A stretch of DNA of 64,000 nt from Monosporascus cannonballus. Taxonomy: Eukaryota > Ascomycota > Sordariomycetes > Xylariales. The translations under genes and the position numbers were made by a program. The stretch spans positions 62,001 to 126,000 of the forward strand of contig QJNS01000214.1 of NCBI GenBank assembly GCA_004154925.1, written 5' to 3'. Within the stretch, counting starts at the first letter, position 1; each line of letters starts with the position of its first letter. Shown here in pieces: positions 33,102-45,879 of this stretch. The notes beneath the pieces were generated by a model, which saw only the letters and a program-made list of their open reading frames with translations, had not been told where the DNA came from and made no database searches.

Positions 33102-35180
33102 ATTGAACATGGCTAAATTCAAGACAAATAGTAAGTTGTGGATTATAGAGTGGAGTCTCATAGTGATAGTGACCATATGCGTAAAAAAACTACCATCAAA
33201 TGACTTTAGACGCATGTAACTCGAAACATAGCAAGAGTTCCCCTGGACGATATCTGTAAGAGGATTCAGTCTCCATGGCTTGAATAATGCGGGTATGTTG
33301 TTACGAAGGCCTCCGGGGATTCATTCTTGCCATGGAGGTCTGTTGAGATTCATTCGTCCCGGTGGACCAGTGAAACGAGTGGCTTAGGAGGTGAAGTACG
33401 GCACCGGGATAGCTCGCAGCCCCTCTTACGTGGCTGCATGCGCCTATCTCAGTCGATACCATTATACCATTCGCCAGACCTGGTGAGTCAAGATATCCAG
33501 GGGTAAAATGAGTGTCTTGAAGTTTCCTGAGGACCCCACTTTAACCTGGACCCTGAAGCCCCTGTTATAGTATAGACATCACCGCGTTCCAGGCTCTTTC
33601 CACACCTGCACGCTTGACACTGCAGCGCTAGATAGACATTAAAGTATTATTCACAACTGTGACACCCTTTATAAGAACCATCGCACAATCAACACCGCGG
33701 AAGATACAACATTATGCAGACGTTGGAAGTTCATGATCATAAGGATATGCCTAGCTTCAGCCTAGCTTGCTGATATGGGCAGTGAAGAGCATTTACTACA
33801 ATATTTTGGGAGAAAATGTTACATCTCCTGATGCCTTGTTAACATAAACCATATCGAATGAGCAAAATGGATAGCCCGTAATTAATAATCCCCGCTTTGG
33901 TTGTGTTGCAGTCAGTTTGCCTATTCAGGGAGGCCTAGTTGCGGATTAGGATAGTAGTGTTATGAGGTTCGGGCGGCCGCATATATATCGTGTCGCATTT
34001 GACTCTAAGAAAACCCACGCTAGGTGGACAATAATATTTAGCAGGCTTACCAATAGATAGAATTTCTCAGCAGCCTGGAAATGCCGGGTTATATACGAAT
34101 GACGCGTAACGTACGAGCCACGAGTTCCGAGCTTTCATAGGCCGCCCATGAGGCGGATTGTCACAGCACTGCCTGCTTACACGTATCCGATTGAAGCCCA
34201 ACCGACTGTAATTAACACCTGACTTGCGTATTGGCCGAAAGGGAATGAAGGGCTAATTCTAAATAAACTATTAGCAGCCAAGGTGATTCTGGCTATGATT
34301 GTTGGCCATAGAGATTGCAGGAACAAAGGGGTAAACAGTCTATATCAGCAAGGGGGAAACCGCCATGTGGCCTGGGCCGTCGCGCTCCTACCGAATCCCA
34401 ATGTAGATTACACCCTATACAGCAGAATCAACCTAAATTGCAACGCGATTGCTGACAATCTATCTATATAAAGGGGTGATAGGTCTCAGGTTAGGTCCTG
34501 GATTGAATAGTGAATCCTCATCCAGCTTCAATACGCTCGTTCGACACCTGGATACCCTCTTTCTGGCGTTTACCTTGTCGAGCTACAAATCGAATGAGGT
34601 TGAGAGCGTGGCTAGGTGCTATTTAAGTCAGTCCTGGCGCTCCTCTCGGAACAAGGCCCAGGGCGCGTTATATGGAGATACAGGATATCTTCCTGTTTTA
34701 AGCAGTGCGTATATTAATATGTAAACATTGCTTTAATGGACTACCTAATGTAGGGGCTTATCATGAAAGCGTCCAGGGGTCTAATGAGCATATTGAAGCT
34801 CTATGACGATGACGTATCGACCTGGAATCTGACCTGGGACCTGACCTGGGACTCGAAGCCCTCTGCAGCATAGCCTCATACTCCATACAAATGTCGTGGG
34901 ATGTATGTCTTTAGGTGTCTTGAAACAACCCGATCAACGTCCAGTACCATTCAGATGCTAGCGTGCCCCTGAGTCCATGACTACATACAGTTAGACATAG
35001 CGGCTTAGGGAGACCAGGTAACCATTTGAACCAATGGGAGTACTAATATCTGATATCCGCTTATAAGATTCCGGGATGTATACGGAACCGGTCTATTGAC
35101 TCCAGTGTCGAAATACGTTTGGACGGCAGCTACCGGTTCATGTCATTAGGGATAAACCAGTAGCGAGAATGATTGAAGAT
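33102..35180. other. Island 1 right arm, no supported gene
   Basis: About 2.1 kb of intermediate composition without a recognisable gene. Short frames at 34283-34471 and 34449-34724 have no motif or homologous look. The region leads into the repeats that precede the second AT block. Confidence 0.55.
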
Positions 35181-35295
35181 ATCAGACCTAGCTGAAGTCG
35201 ATCAAACAGCTAAGCTTTGGCTTAGTTTGATCACCTACTGAAAGGAGGTTACTTTACGCACCTCCGGTATCTTTTCCTCTTAGCTACAGTTGTAT
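35181..35295 (+). repeat. Repeat D, copy 1
   Basis: 115 bp beginning ATCAGACCTAGCTGAAG and ending TAGCTACAGTTGTAT. It matches 41238-41351 (114 bp) in the same orientation, where most C and G have become T and A. It contains an inverted repeat GATCAAACAGCTAAGC / GCTTAGTTTGATC. An eroded copy seems to start near 35,582. Together with the 41-kb copy it brackets the second AT block, suggesting terminal repeats of a decayed element. Confidence 0.68.
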
Positions 35296-35620
35296 GCACA
35301 GGAAAGTTTTGCAGGCTCTGGAATATGGTGATATGTCTATAGAGGGGCTTTTAAGTTGCGGATCAGGTCTTAGGCGAAATCCGTTATCCAAGTTCAATTT
35401 CGATATATTTATTCGGTCCATAAATATCACCTTTTTATTATTACTTTGTCGAATTACCGAATTAGGTAATTAAGGAATAATATAATATAAATATTTTGCT
35501 ATAAAAATAAGATTTTTTTTAGAAAAACGATATATTAATAAATATATTCGAATTTAAATTTTTTTAAATAAGATTAATATCATTATTAAACTTAATTAAA
35601 ATCGATTAAAAATTAGATTT
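35292..35620 (+). repeat. Repeat C, copy 1 (partly RIP-mutated)
   Basis: Matches 55173-55520 in the same orientation. The first 100 bp are nearly identical (from GTATGCACAGGAAAG through GGAATATGGTGATATGTC). Further right this copy becomes progressively AT-rich while the 55-kb copy keeps C and G, for example AATTACCGAATTAGG here against GAGCTACCGAATTGGG there. It marks the point where island 1 gives way to the second AT block. Confidence 0.8.
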
Positions 35621-36832
35621 TAATTTAATTTTATTGTTTATTTTAAAAACATTATATATATTTTTAATATCTTTTTAATTATAATTATATCTACCTATAT
35701 ATTTGTATTTTTAGTTTTATTATTTATTTAAAGTTTTTCACATATTATATACCTTATTAAATATATTGTTAAGTATATATTGTTATATATATTAATAGGA
35801 AGTAAGAACTATAGTTGTAAATTTAATGAATATTTTTAAAAATTTATATTTTAATATATTTATTATATAGATTTTATTAGAATTATTAGATCTTGCGTTA
35901 TCATTTTTATAATTTCTTTATTCTTTCGTTATTAACGATATTTATTCGTTAGGTGTTTTATTTTCAATAATTTTAAAATTATAGGCATTAAATGAACAGA
36001 TTTTTGAAAGTTTGTAAAAAAAAAAATGTATTTTTAACTATTTATTTTAAAATAACACTATTAAAATTATAATATTTTCGATATTTACGTTAAAACGAAA
36101 ATTAACATATTATAAGTATATATTAACTTTAATATAGCTTAAATATTATGTTGTATTAAAAATATCCATTTTTTCTAAATTTTAATACTTTATAAGTATG
36201 ATAATTATCGAATATTATTTAAATAAATTAAATTATTCCAAATTCGAAAGGGGCTTAAAAGTATATAATCGAAAGTATTTTTTATATTACTTGAAAAGGG
36301 CTTTTATGAAAGTTAATACGTTTTTAAAGTAATGTTTTTAAATTATTACGAAATATATTAGAAATTGAATTGCGTTTTGAAAAATTAATTACTTTACAGA
36401 ATAAATTTAAACTTAATAATAATTTTCGGATTTACGAAATCAACGCTCAATATAGCTAAGCGGTAAAGATTAAAAGAATTTAAATAAATATTTTAGCATT
36501 TATATATTTAAAATTATATATTAAAGTTATAAAATATTAACTTTTACATGTTCTCGACTATTACGAGTATTTCAAATTTTTAAAGGTTATCAACGTTTTT
36601 TTTGTTATTTTTTCTGTTATTTAAATTATTATAATAAAAAAAGCTATATTCGAAAATAAAGGTTTTATTATATGGTTATTTGCAAAAGATTTTAAAGCAA
36701 TTTTAAAGTTATAAAAAGTTTCAAAAGGTGTAAGGCGTGATTATAAACTGAGTATAACGAGAAATGTTCGAAATTAGTTTATATAAAAATATAACTAATT
36801 ATATAAAATGTTTTAAAAATATATTAACGAAG

Positions 36833-36875
<43 letters not shown>

Positions 36876-36905
36876 TGTATTAGTATTATTATTATTATTA
36901 TTATT
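36833..36905. repeat. ATT microsatellite
   Basis: About 70 bp of nearly uninterrupted TTA/ATT trinucleotides with one imperfection (TTTGTATTAG) in the middle. Such tracts expand easily in AT-rich DNA; no function is implied. Confidence 0.9.
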
Positions 36906-39348
36906 TAATAAAAGAATATTGTTATAAGAAATTATATATGTTAAAAAAAATAAACAGACGTCTTTTGAACCAAGTCTACGTATTACAAGTTACCGTTAAA
37001 AATGTTTAAAATGTTAATAAGTCATTCACCGCTTAATTAACTTGAGTATTTTCCGAGAAATAATTTTTTCCAAATTTATAAGTTAAAAATATTATTATAG
37101 AATATAACTTATAAAATTACGTTTTCACATATCTATTTTAACTTTATATAAGTAATCGCAAAATTAATTTCGTTAATTTATATTTTTTAACAATGAATGA
37201 AAAACCTTTAAACGGAGAAAATTATTTCGATACCGAAAACGAAAATATACAAAAAAAATATTACGTTTATTATATTGTTAAAAACTCTACCATTTTTAAA
37301 TGAATAATTTAGATATTTTTAGAATTTATCTTAATTCTGTATAAATTATTTTGCTAAAATAACATATATTAGACTTATAAAACGAATATCGTATGTTATA
37401 TAGCGTTAAAAAGAAAATAATAAAGATTATTTAAACAAAACGTCAATTCGTTATATATTATATTAATATAATGCTAGAATTTATCGCAAACGATATCGTT
37501 TTAATAATATTTACAATATTATTAAGGAATTAATTTTACGATTTCGAAAATAATAATAACGTAAAAGATAAATTTATTTTCACAATCAAAAACGAAAATT
37601 TCGTTTTGAAATCTTTAATTTATAAATTCGTGCTTGTTAAGCTAATCTTGTAATAAAAGTTTTACGGTAATAACTTTCGAGTTTTTCAAATTATTTAAAT
37701 AGAAATAATACGTTATAACACTAATAGATTATATATTTAAGTTTATGTTCAATTTAAAGAATAATTTAAGGAAGTAATAGAACGAGAACTGTTTTTAATA
37801 ATTTAATATTATAATTGTTAAAATATTACAGCATAAAATTAGATTTTATAAAAGTTATTATTTAAGAAATATATTTTTTAATACGATATACATTAATTGT
37901 GTCGAATTTAATAACGTTTTAAACAAATATTTAAACATTTATCATTATTTATTTATTTATTAATGTTAAGAATAATTAAACTTTAAATTAAAAAATATTT
38001 TTCTTTATTCTAATAACCGTTAAAACCTTTTTTAAAAAAAATAATTTCATAAGAAAATTAAATTAGGCGCATTAAATAGTAAACTTTTAATTAGAAATAT
38101 ATTGTGAATATAAGTGTTATTATAAGTGTATCTTATTAATCAATATTTTTACATATCAAAAAGTCACCAAATATTTAAATATATGATAAAAGCGGAACTA
38201 TTACGAAAACGCGTTATTTAATTAATAATAATTATTTTTCAACTTATAATCAAATATAATAAACAAAATTAAATGTATTATTATTTATATACTTATTTGA
38301 AATTGATGGTAAAACATCTCTATTTAAGCTTTTAATATATAATTAATAAAAAGTAATAAAATATTTATTTCTAAAAAATATTTCAAAATAAACGTAGCGA
38401 ATATGGTATTTTTCGAATTAAAACCTTATACGTTTACGGCATTTTTTAGTAAATTACAAAACATTTAATGTATTAAGTTTTAAAATCAATAACTACTATT
38501 TGATAAAATACATAATTAATAATATATATTAGATATAGACTTTTTATAATAACGTATTGTTATTATTAAAAACGTTATTTGTCGTAAAACAAAAATATTT
38601 AAAAGCAAATAAAAAGAATTCTGCAGAAAAATACAGAATTAAACGATTAAATCGATTATATTTTTATTTTACTTCTAGGAATAAACTATTTTATAAAAAT
38701 ATAAAATATTAGTTTTAATAATACACTTTTTTAAATATATATATTATGAAAAAAAATAGTTCCACAAGGTAAGACGAACTTAAAAAGGCTGTTTAAAATA
38801 TTATTACGATAATTATAAATTTTGTTAAGGAAAAGGTTCAATAAATGTTAAAAGTATAATATTTAATAATTGTTATATAATTATTTTAAATGGAAATTTC
38901 TATAATTCGGTAATTAACAATAATTTCGAAAAAAAACAATTGAAATATTTTTAATAAAACTAACAATTAGGAATACGAAATTATATAATTTTATTTGTCT
39001 ATAACCGAAATTACTTCAATTTTTAAAAGCTTAACTTATTAATAATTTAATCTATTACTGTTAAGTAGAGCTTAAAATGTATTATTAAATCTTTTTAATT
39101 ACGATAACGTTATAGGAAATTAAAGTTTCTAGATTAAAGAATTATTAATAATTTCGAATCGTAAATTCGAAAAAAGAAATTTAATTAATATTAATTACAA
39201 ATAAAAAATTAAAAACATAAATACTTATTAAATTATTTTTAACGTTATTTTTAATTGTAATTAAATATAAGGATTTATATTATATTAATTTTTTAATTGT
39301 GTTTAAAATGAGAGAAACCTTATATGATATATATACGGTAGCTATCCT

Positions 39349-39425
39349 ACAAATTATATCGTGTATTGATTTCTGTGTATTTAGCTCAGCCTAGAAAATA
39401 TAGCTTGAACTCAAATGTATTTTTC
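39349..39425 (+). repeat. Dispersed repeat E, copy 2
   Basis: Pairs with 2044-2120: ACAAATTATATCGTGTATT at the start, TAGCTTGAACTCAAAT near the end, same order and spacing. Its presence in two separate AT blocks suggests related transposon material in both. Confidence 0.5.
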
Positions 39426-41237
39426 ATAGATACGTTAAAATTTAAAAAGTAATTACGTAATATATTAAATATAACCGGTACAATTATTAACAATTATTAT
39501 TATAATATAAAAAACAATTTATAATACAATTGGCCGTAATATATATTCGTTAATATACGTAGTTGTATATATATTTAATAAATAAAAAATATTTTAAAAA
39601 TTTATAGTAATATTTGATATTTATAATAATGTGTAATTTTGTAAATTTTTAACGCTTATATATTTTTGTTGATAAATAAAGTTTATCATAAATTTATTAT
39701 TCTTGTAACTTAGTTTAATATGGAAATCCGTTAAATTAATACCGTTAATACGTTTTTATATTACGATTTTAATAAATGAATATACGTATATTCTTTTGTA
39801 AAGATTTATATATTCGAATTTTTATTCAAGATGTCGAAAAATAAAATACCGCTTCAAGCAATTATGCTTTTTATAATAACGAGATTTCATAATAGAATTA
39901 AAAGAATTAAAATTAAAATAAGTGTTAAACAATTTATATATTATAATAAATACTTAATTAAAGTTATTATTTTACGTTAACTATCTAATTATATTATTTA
40001 AGATTTACGATATAATATATATTAAAAAATCTTTCGAAAAGTGCACCTTGTATTTTTATATTAATAATTTTAAAAAGTTATAATAATTTTTTAAAACAGA
40101 AATTTCACTAAACTGTACGATTAAAAAACTATAAGTATTATAAGATATTTATTAAGCAAAACTATCTATATGTTTCAAATTATTTAAATTTAAAAAAAGT
40201 TATTTTAAAATTTGTAAATAAAACTTTTTCAAAAAACATTAAAACAACACTTCGATAAAATTAAAAAGAATATATTTCGAAACTTTCGAAAATTTTGTTA
40301 TAGAAAATCGTTATGATTTGCTTGGACGTAATTCACATTATTTTTTATTTATAATAATATTATAAAAATCTAAATTTTGCGATTTTTAACATTTTTAACC
40401 ACATTATTTTTTCCGTTTATTTTATTCGTATCTTAATTTTAGAATTTGAAAAAAAACGAAAATTATAACTTATGATCGTTTTTATATATAAATAACGTTT
40501 TTTACAAATAATCTTACTTGAAAAAGTTCTTAATAATTCGTATTATTACATTTCGATAATTTTATTATAAAAAGGTTAATATATAAAATATGGTTATTAT
40601 TTTAAAAACGGAAATCAAAAAAATTTAACCTTAGTATAAATCGTATAAAAATCTTTTTTGCGTTGAAAATATTTAAATAAATAATAAATAAACGATAAGA
40701 ATAATTATTTAAAGCATTATATATTTAATTATAAAATTAAAATACGATAATATTTATAATAATTGATTTTATAAAATGTACTTAATAAAGAAATAAAAAT
40801 TAATTAAATATTTATTAAGGTTTTAATTATAAAAAAATTAATTAAGTCTTTAAAGTTTTAATAATATCAAAAGTTCTTTAAATAATTAAATTTTTAAAAC
40901 GTTATTTTAAAATTAATTTTTTTTTTAAAAAAGCTGATATTTTTTAAAACTTAGTTAGTAATAGAAAATTATTATTTTCGCTTATTTTTTATTCTTTTTC
41001 TTTATAATATTTTTATAATTTAATAATATAGTATTAGATTTTAATATTTAAAGAAATAAATTTAAATCTTATTAAAAAAATTTCGAAACTTGGATATTTG
41101 AAAATAAATAAATTTCAGCTAATATCTTTTTATATTTTATATTTTTCTTTTAAAATTTATTATTAGGATTCTTAAAAAAATAATTACTTAATATGATAAA
41201 AACTTTAATTGTTAATTCCTACTAATTTAAAAACTAT

Positions 41238-41351
41238 ATTAAACCTAATTAAAGTTAATTAAATAACTAAGCCTTAGCTTAATTTGATTAGTTATTAAGA
41301 GGAAGTTACTTTATACACTCGAGTATCTTTTTCTCTTAGCTACAATTGTAT
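41238..41351 (+). repeat. Repeat D, copy 2 (RIP-mutated)
   Basis: 114 bp beginning ATTAAACCTAATTAAAG and ending TAGCTACAATTGTAT. Compared with 35181-35295 most changes are C to T or G to A. Just beyond it a TATATAAAAGGAGG sequence and CTAGAACCTTCTAGAGG look like promoter and leader elements of an LTR, so D may be the first part of a longer LTR ending near 41,450. Confidence 0.62.
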
Positions 41352-41531
41352 TTACGTATATAAAAGGAGGCTTCGTTACCTTCACCTTCTATCTAGAACC
41401 TTCTAGAGGTCATGCAACCTGTTAAATACACTTTTCTTCAGTTATATGCTTCTGTATGTGATGTCAGGGTCTCATAGAAGACCACGGGCCGTTCCGCTCC
41501 TTGGTAGTTCGAGCAATCGGGGGTGAGATTG

Positions 41532-41607
41532 CCAATCAACCAATCACGTGATCGCGCTGACGTCACGATCCATCCCAAACGATTGGCAATTGGCAATTGG
41601 CAATTGG
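41532..41607. promoter_or_regulatory. mcr1 upstream array: CCAAT boxes, CACGTG, CRE
   Basis: Upstream of mcr1, in order: CCAAT at 41532-41536 and 41540-41544, TCACGTGA at 41544-41551, the full CRE palindrome TGACGTCA at 41558-41565, and four ATTGG (inverse CCAAT) at 41582, 41589, 41596 and 41603, spaced exactly 7 bp. CCAAT is the target of the Hap/CBF complex, CACGTG of bHLH factors such as Cbf1 or SREBP-type proteins, and TGACGTCA of bZIP factors (CREB/ATF type). The array lies 145-220 bp before the ATG. Use of these sites is inferred. Confidence 0.6.
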
Positions 41608-41751
41608 CGCTGTGGGGCCGCTCCCATGCTGCGTCGCAACTTCCGGGTTCTCAATTAACAAGAAGACCTACTTCCTCGTCCTTTCTTTGGCCTGCGATAA
41701 CTTCTCGACATATTCATCGTTCCTTTCCGTCCCTTGGCAGGCTATAGGAAG

Positions 41752-43028
41752 ATGTTTGCAAGATCAGCATTCCGCGCCGCTCAGCCCTTGAAACGTGTAA
41801 GTACCTACACCTACCTATCCATCCCGAGACCCGCCTGAGCTAGGCGGAGCTCGGAGCTCCGAGGTCGAGGTCGATCAAGCGATCAAGAACGGCTTCGGCG
41901 AAGGATGTAGACGGGCCAATTGGCCCAATTAAAGCTGACGGGAGCCCCGATAACAGACCGCCTTCAAGCGGACGTACGCCACCGAGGGGCCCAGCAAAGG
42001 TGGTTCGAACACCCTCCTCTACGCCGCCGGGGCCGCCGGGGTCGCCGGTGCCGGCTACTACTTCTTCGGCTCGTCGGGCACCGCGCAGAAGGCCGAGGCC
42101 AAGGCGAAGGAGGCGGTCGCCGGCCCGCCGAAGAAAGCCTTCACCGGCGGCGACCAGGGCTTCGTCTCCTTGCTCCTGAAGGAGGTCGAGGTCCTCACCC
42201 CCAACACTAAGAAGTTCGTCTTCCACCTGCCCGAAGACGACATGGTGTCCGGACTCGAGATCGCCAGCGCACTCTTGACCAAGTTCAAGCCCGCCGACGC
42301 TGAGAAGCCGGTCCTCCGGCCGTACACGCCTACGAGCGATGAGCGTAAGAGGCCGCTCTATCTTTGATTTCGATGTCTAGGTTTCTTGCTGCATTGCTTA
42401 GGGGCTATGACAATGGAATAGAATACTGATCTCTCCGCGTCCGCGCGCGCAAACAGATGCTAAGGGTTACATCGAGCTTGTTGTTAAGAAGTACCCTAAT
42501 GGGCCTATGTCGACACACCTGCACGACATGGTGCCTGGCCAGCGGCTGGACTTCAAGGGGCCTCTGCCCAAGTACAAGTGGGAGCCGAACAAACACAAGC
42601 ACATCGCGCTGATCGCGGGCGGTACGGGCATCACGCCTATGTACCAGCTAGCGCGCGCGATTTTCGGCAACCCGGACGACAAGACCAAGGTGACGCTCGT
42701 GTTCGGCAACGTCTCGGAGCAGGACATCCTGCTGAAGCGCGAGTGGGAGGATCTCGAGAACACGTACCCGCAGCGCTTCCGCGCCTTCTACATGCTCGAC
42801 AACCCGCCCAAGGATTGGCCCGTCGGCGGCAGGGGTTACATCAACAAGGAGCTGCTCAAGACGGTACTGCCCGAGCCCAAGGAGGACAACATCAAGATCT
42901 TCGTCTGCGGGCCGCCGGGCATGTATAAGGCCATCTCCGGGCCCAAGGTCAGCCCCAAGGACCAAGGTGAGCTGACGGGCTACCTCAAGGAGCTTGGCTA
43001 CTCTAAGGACCAGGTCTACAAGTTCTAA
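41752..43028 (+). CDS. mcr1: Mitochondrial NADH-cytochrome b5 reductase
   Basis: Exons 41752-41796, 41957-42344 and 42457-43028 encode 334 residues. The first exon gives only 15 residues (Met-Phe-Ala-Arg-Ser-Ala-Phe-Arg), a basic mitochondrial presequence. A single hydrophobic segment lies at about 34-53. The FAD-binding motif Arg-Pro-Tyr-Thr-Pro-Thr-Ser is at 136-142, the NADH-binding Gly-Gly-Thr-Gly-Ile-Thr-Pro-Met at 199-206, and Cys-Gly-Pro-Pro-Gly-Met at 295-300. Length and motifs fit fungal Mcr1, a flavoprotein of the outer membrane and intermembrane space that passes electrons from NADH to cytochrome b5 and supports sterol synthesis and oxidative-stress tolerance. Donors are GTAAGT and GTAAGA, acceptors AACAG. 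The start is the ATG whose short exon alone yields the presequence. The gene is intact. Confidence 0.95.
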
Positions 43029-45879
43029 GGTTATTGAACGGATCATCTGGTTGTGCTATCGGGATTCCGTATCAGAGGCGGATAGATTTTGTGAGATGTG
43101 CTTCAAAGAAAGACCTAGGGAAGCAGTAGCAGCGGCGTCGGCGGGGTTGCGGCCTAGTCGAGAGCGTGTGCTCTTTTGTTCCTACTTCTGCCTTTAAACT
43201 TTGATGAACCGGCGCTCAGCTCTAGATGGACAATTACTGGGTTCATTAGTCATACTAGACTAGTAACCTCCTCTTGCTTACATCAATGAGTGCAAATGAA
43301 GACAAAATAGCACAGCCGTCTATGCCGAATACCTCATGAAGGGGAAGCGATGTTCCTTGGAGCCATCAGCCGTCTATAGCGTTGATCATCAAACTCACTT
43401 CCCCGGCCGAGGGCATTACTGTCACCGCACAGAGTAGGGTTACGTGATCTCTCGGTCTTAAGAGGCGGTAGCTACGCCTTACTAACCACTAACCAAGACA
43501 TGCTCCACTGACAACGCTGCTCATTTCGAGCCACCAACTTGTCATCTCTCTTGTTCACCATCCTCGAGGACCGTGACGGATTAGACAACTAGGCTAACAG
43601 GAATATACCCATGTCTTTCGCGAGTAACTGTGGGAAGTCTCGCATTCATTGCTAACCGTGGCAGCATGCTCCCACCACAGACAATGCCTGCGACACCCAC
43701 AGTGCATATTTTGCATATGTGACTGGGAATAGGCTGGATGTTGAGTGTTCGGTAGCCAAGCTGCAGATCGAGTTTTGTTTCCTTTGCATCGTTTACGTAC
43801 GGACGAGTAGAGACGAAAGAGCTGGCTCTCTTTTTTCCCACTCCCTCTCCTCTCCTCTCGTCTGCTACTCCTCTGAAAGTCGTTCCCCCACGACGAACCT
43901 TTTTTTTTTTTCGACTAAGAAAGTTTCCCGACCGAGGCCCTCCAGTACCGCGCCTCTTAACCGGGTTTCTTTCGCCCGAGTGAACAAAGGATCCCTTCCA
44001 GATCAATTCGGCGGCCCATCGCTTAGGATCTTCCATGGATCTTGTCCGCTCAGCTGGGCTTGGCGAATATGCCGTCGATCGTCTGCTGTAGATCGCCGCT
44101 ATGCCCGTCAAGAAAAGCTTTTTTCGGCGCGAATCAGCGTATTCTTGTTACCTAAGAGTATGCGCGTTGGCAAAGGGATCTCCGCGCTGATTATCTGCAG
44201 GATGCGCGACGCTCTTAGTCCTGCCGGCTAAACTAGCAAGATGATACTCTACATCTCTGAAGTACGATAATATCGCGCCAGGCACCGACGTCCCGCCGTC
44301 TGCGACGTTGGAACGCGACCCCCAACCCGATCCTGACTTCTTGATTGATCAGCTGGAATTGCGTACTCGGTTATTGCTCGTCGGAATATTTGCCGTGCGA
44401 TTCGTCGGCGCTTGCATCCGTACATGATTTTGGGCTTCAGAACGCCAACCGGACCGTGGAATCCAAAGCGATCAACGACAAGGATATAAAAATTAAATAG
44501 CCAGCCGCGCTCCGCCTCAGAAAGCTTCGATTGGCCTGCTAGCCCAGCGTGTGGATACGTATCCCACTATTGAAGAAGGCCGTGTCATGTACAGTGGCGA
44601 GGACACCATGTAAGTATCGACTTGTCCCGAATACCTACCTTCATTGCAGGGTACCTCGCTTCACCTCGACTGCCGGACCCGTATGGCGGAAGCGAAATCT
44701 AGGAGTGCATGCGGTCGGGATTTATCCAGGTCTGGGCTGGGTCCGCAGCGGGAAAACAGGAGTGGGCAAAGTAAAGCTTCGTGGCCTTATATTGGACCTC
44801 TATAGCCCCCAAATAGCCGGTTAAGTCACGCAATGGGAAAGTTATTGCGAATCTCGCGTGCCTGACTGGCACCCGGCGCCCGAGATCTAGGCCTTTTCGC
44901 ACGTGTTCTTAGCTGCCGATCCCCTTCCCGACTTGAGGCATGTAGATCTTGGCAAAAGCCAAGTACCATTGGCGCCTTGGCCTTTGTCCTTCCAATCCGG
45001 ACGGGGATATACGCCCGAGTCTCCTTGGTGATGAGCTTAGCAATACAGTCCGTCGGCAGGGCAGGTGTATCCCTTCGACCCCTGTAGGACCTCCTCCTAG
45101 GTTCCGAAAGCTGGAAGGCTGGCTGAACGGCAAAAGCATAACTGCAAGGCTCAAATGATTAGACGATTGACGTTGAAGTACAGTTATCAGTAATGGCAGC
45201 GTCTTCGTTTGAGTTGCACCGCATGGTAGCTTGCTCGACTACCGGCCAATGGAAAATAGATATAAAAGTACGCCGTCAAAGTCAAAAGCAGCCCTATCGC
45301 ACCCAGGTACCGACGGTGGGGCTGTAACGTGACGTGGAAATTCAATTGTTGGTATCAATAAACACCGCTTAGTAAATAAACTGTCGAGTTTAAGCCGCAA
45401 GGATCGAAGGGACAAATAATAATTGCTCAGGTCGTGGTGTCACAAGCAGCTGACCGTCTGGTATCAGGCTGTGCCTCTTGTGTTTCAGAGAGGGTGGACT
45501 GATTGGATTGAGGAATGGGATTCGCAAAACCCCATGGTGGGGGACAACAAACAGAAATGATGTCATGTGCCTGATATGTGGCTCGCAATCCAAATTGATG
45601 AATCATTTGCTATGTTACTTGGGGTGAAGCATTGTTTAAGGATGCTATTATTCGAGACGTCATGGTGGCGTGGAGATATCTTAAGCGGTATTTCAGCATC
45701 TACTCACCTGTTGCTATTCTTTGCGGATTCCGGAATATAAGGAGCTTGCCGTAATTTCTCTCAATAACAACACCACGTGTTTTGCTACACATAAACTTCC
45801 TAACCGCCCTTTCTATAATTAGGCCGCATGCCGAGAATATGAATGGGCGGACGAAGGAAGGTGTCACCGTAGGAGGAAC
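43029..45879. other. Island 2 interval without supported gene
   Basis: About 2.85 kb. The longest open frames (43719-44231 plus, 43581-44111 minus) overlap each other around a pyrimidine tract with a T11 run at about 43904-43914 and have no motif, so I treat both as chance. No tRNA or 5S rRNA was recognised. Part of the region may be the 3' flank of mcr1 and remnants of lost genes. Confidence 0.55.

Larger units (their letters stand above)
35621..41237. other. Second AT-rich RIP-degraded block
   Basis: About 5.6 kb of very AT-rich sequence without an open frame of note. A long ATT microsatellite (36833-36905) and a copy of repeat E (39349-39425) are the only structures I can support. No reverse transcriptase or transposase block was recognisable. 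Confidence 0.75.

Noticed and set aside
36833..36905. Possible repeat array of CRISPR type
   Set aside because: It is an ATT microsatellite without spacers, in a fungal nuclear context.
43581..44231. Long overlapping open frames on both strands (170 and 176 codons)
   Set aside because: They overlap each other around pyrimidine and T runs, give low-complexity Lys or Ser stretches, and show no motif or intron structure; chance in GC-balanced DNA.
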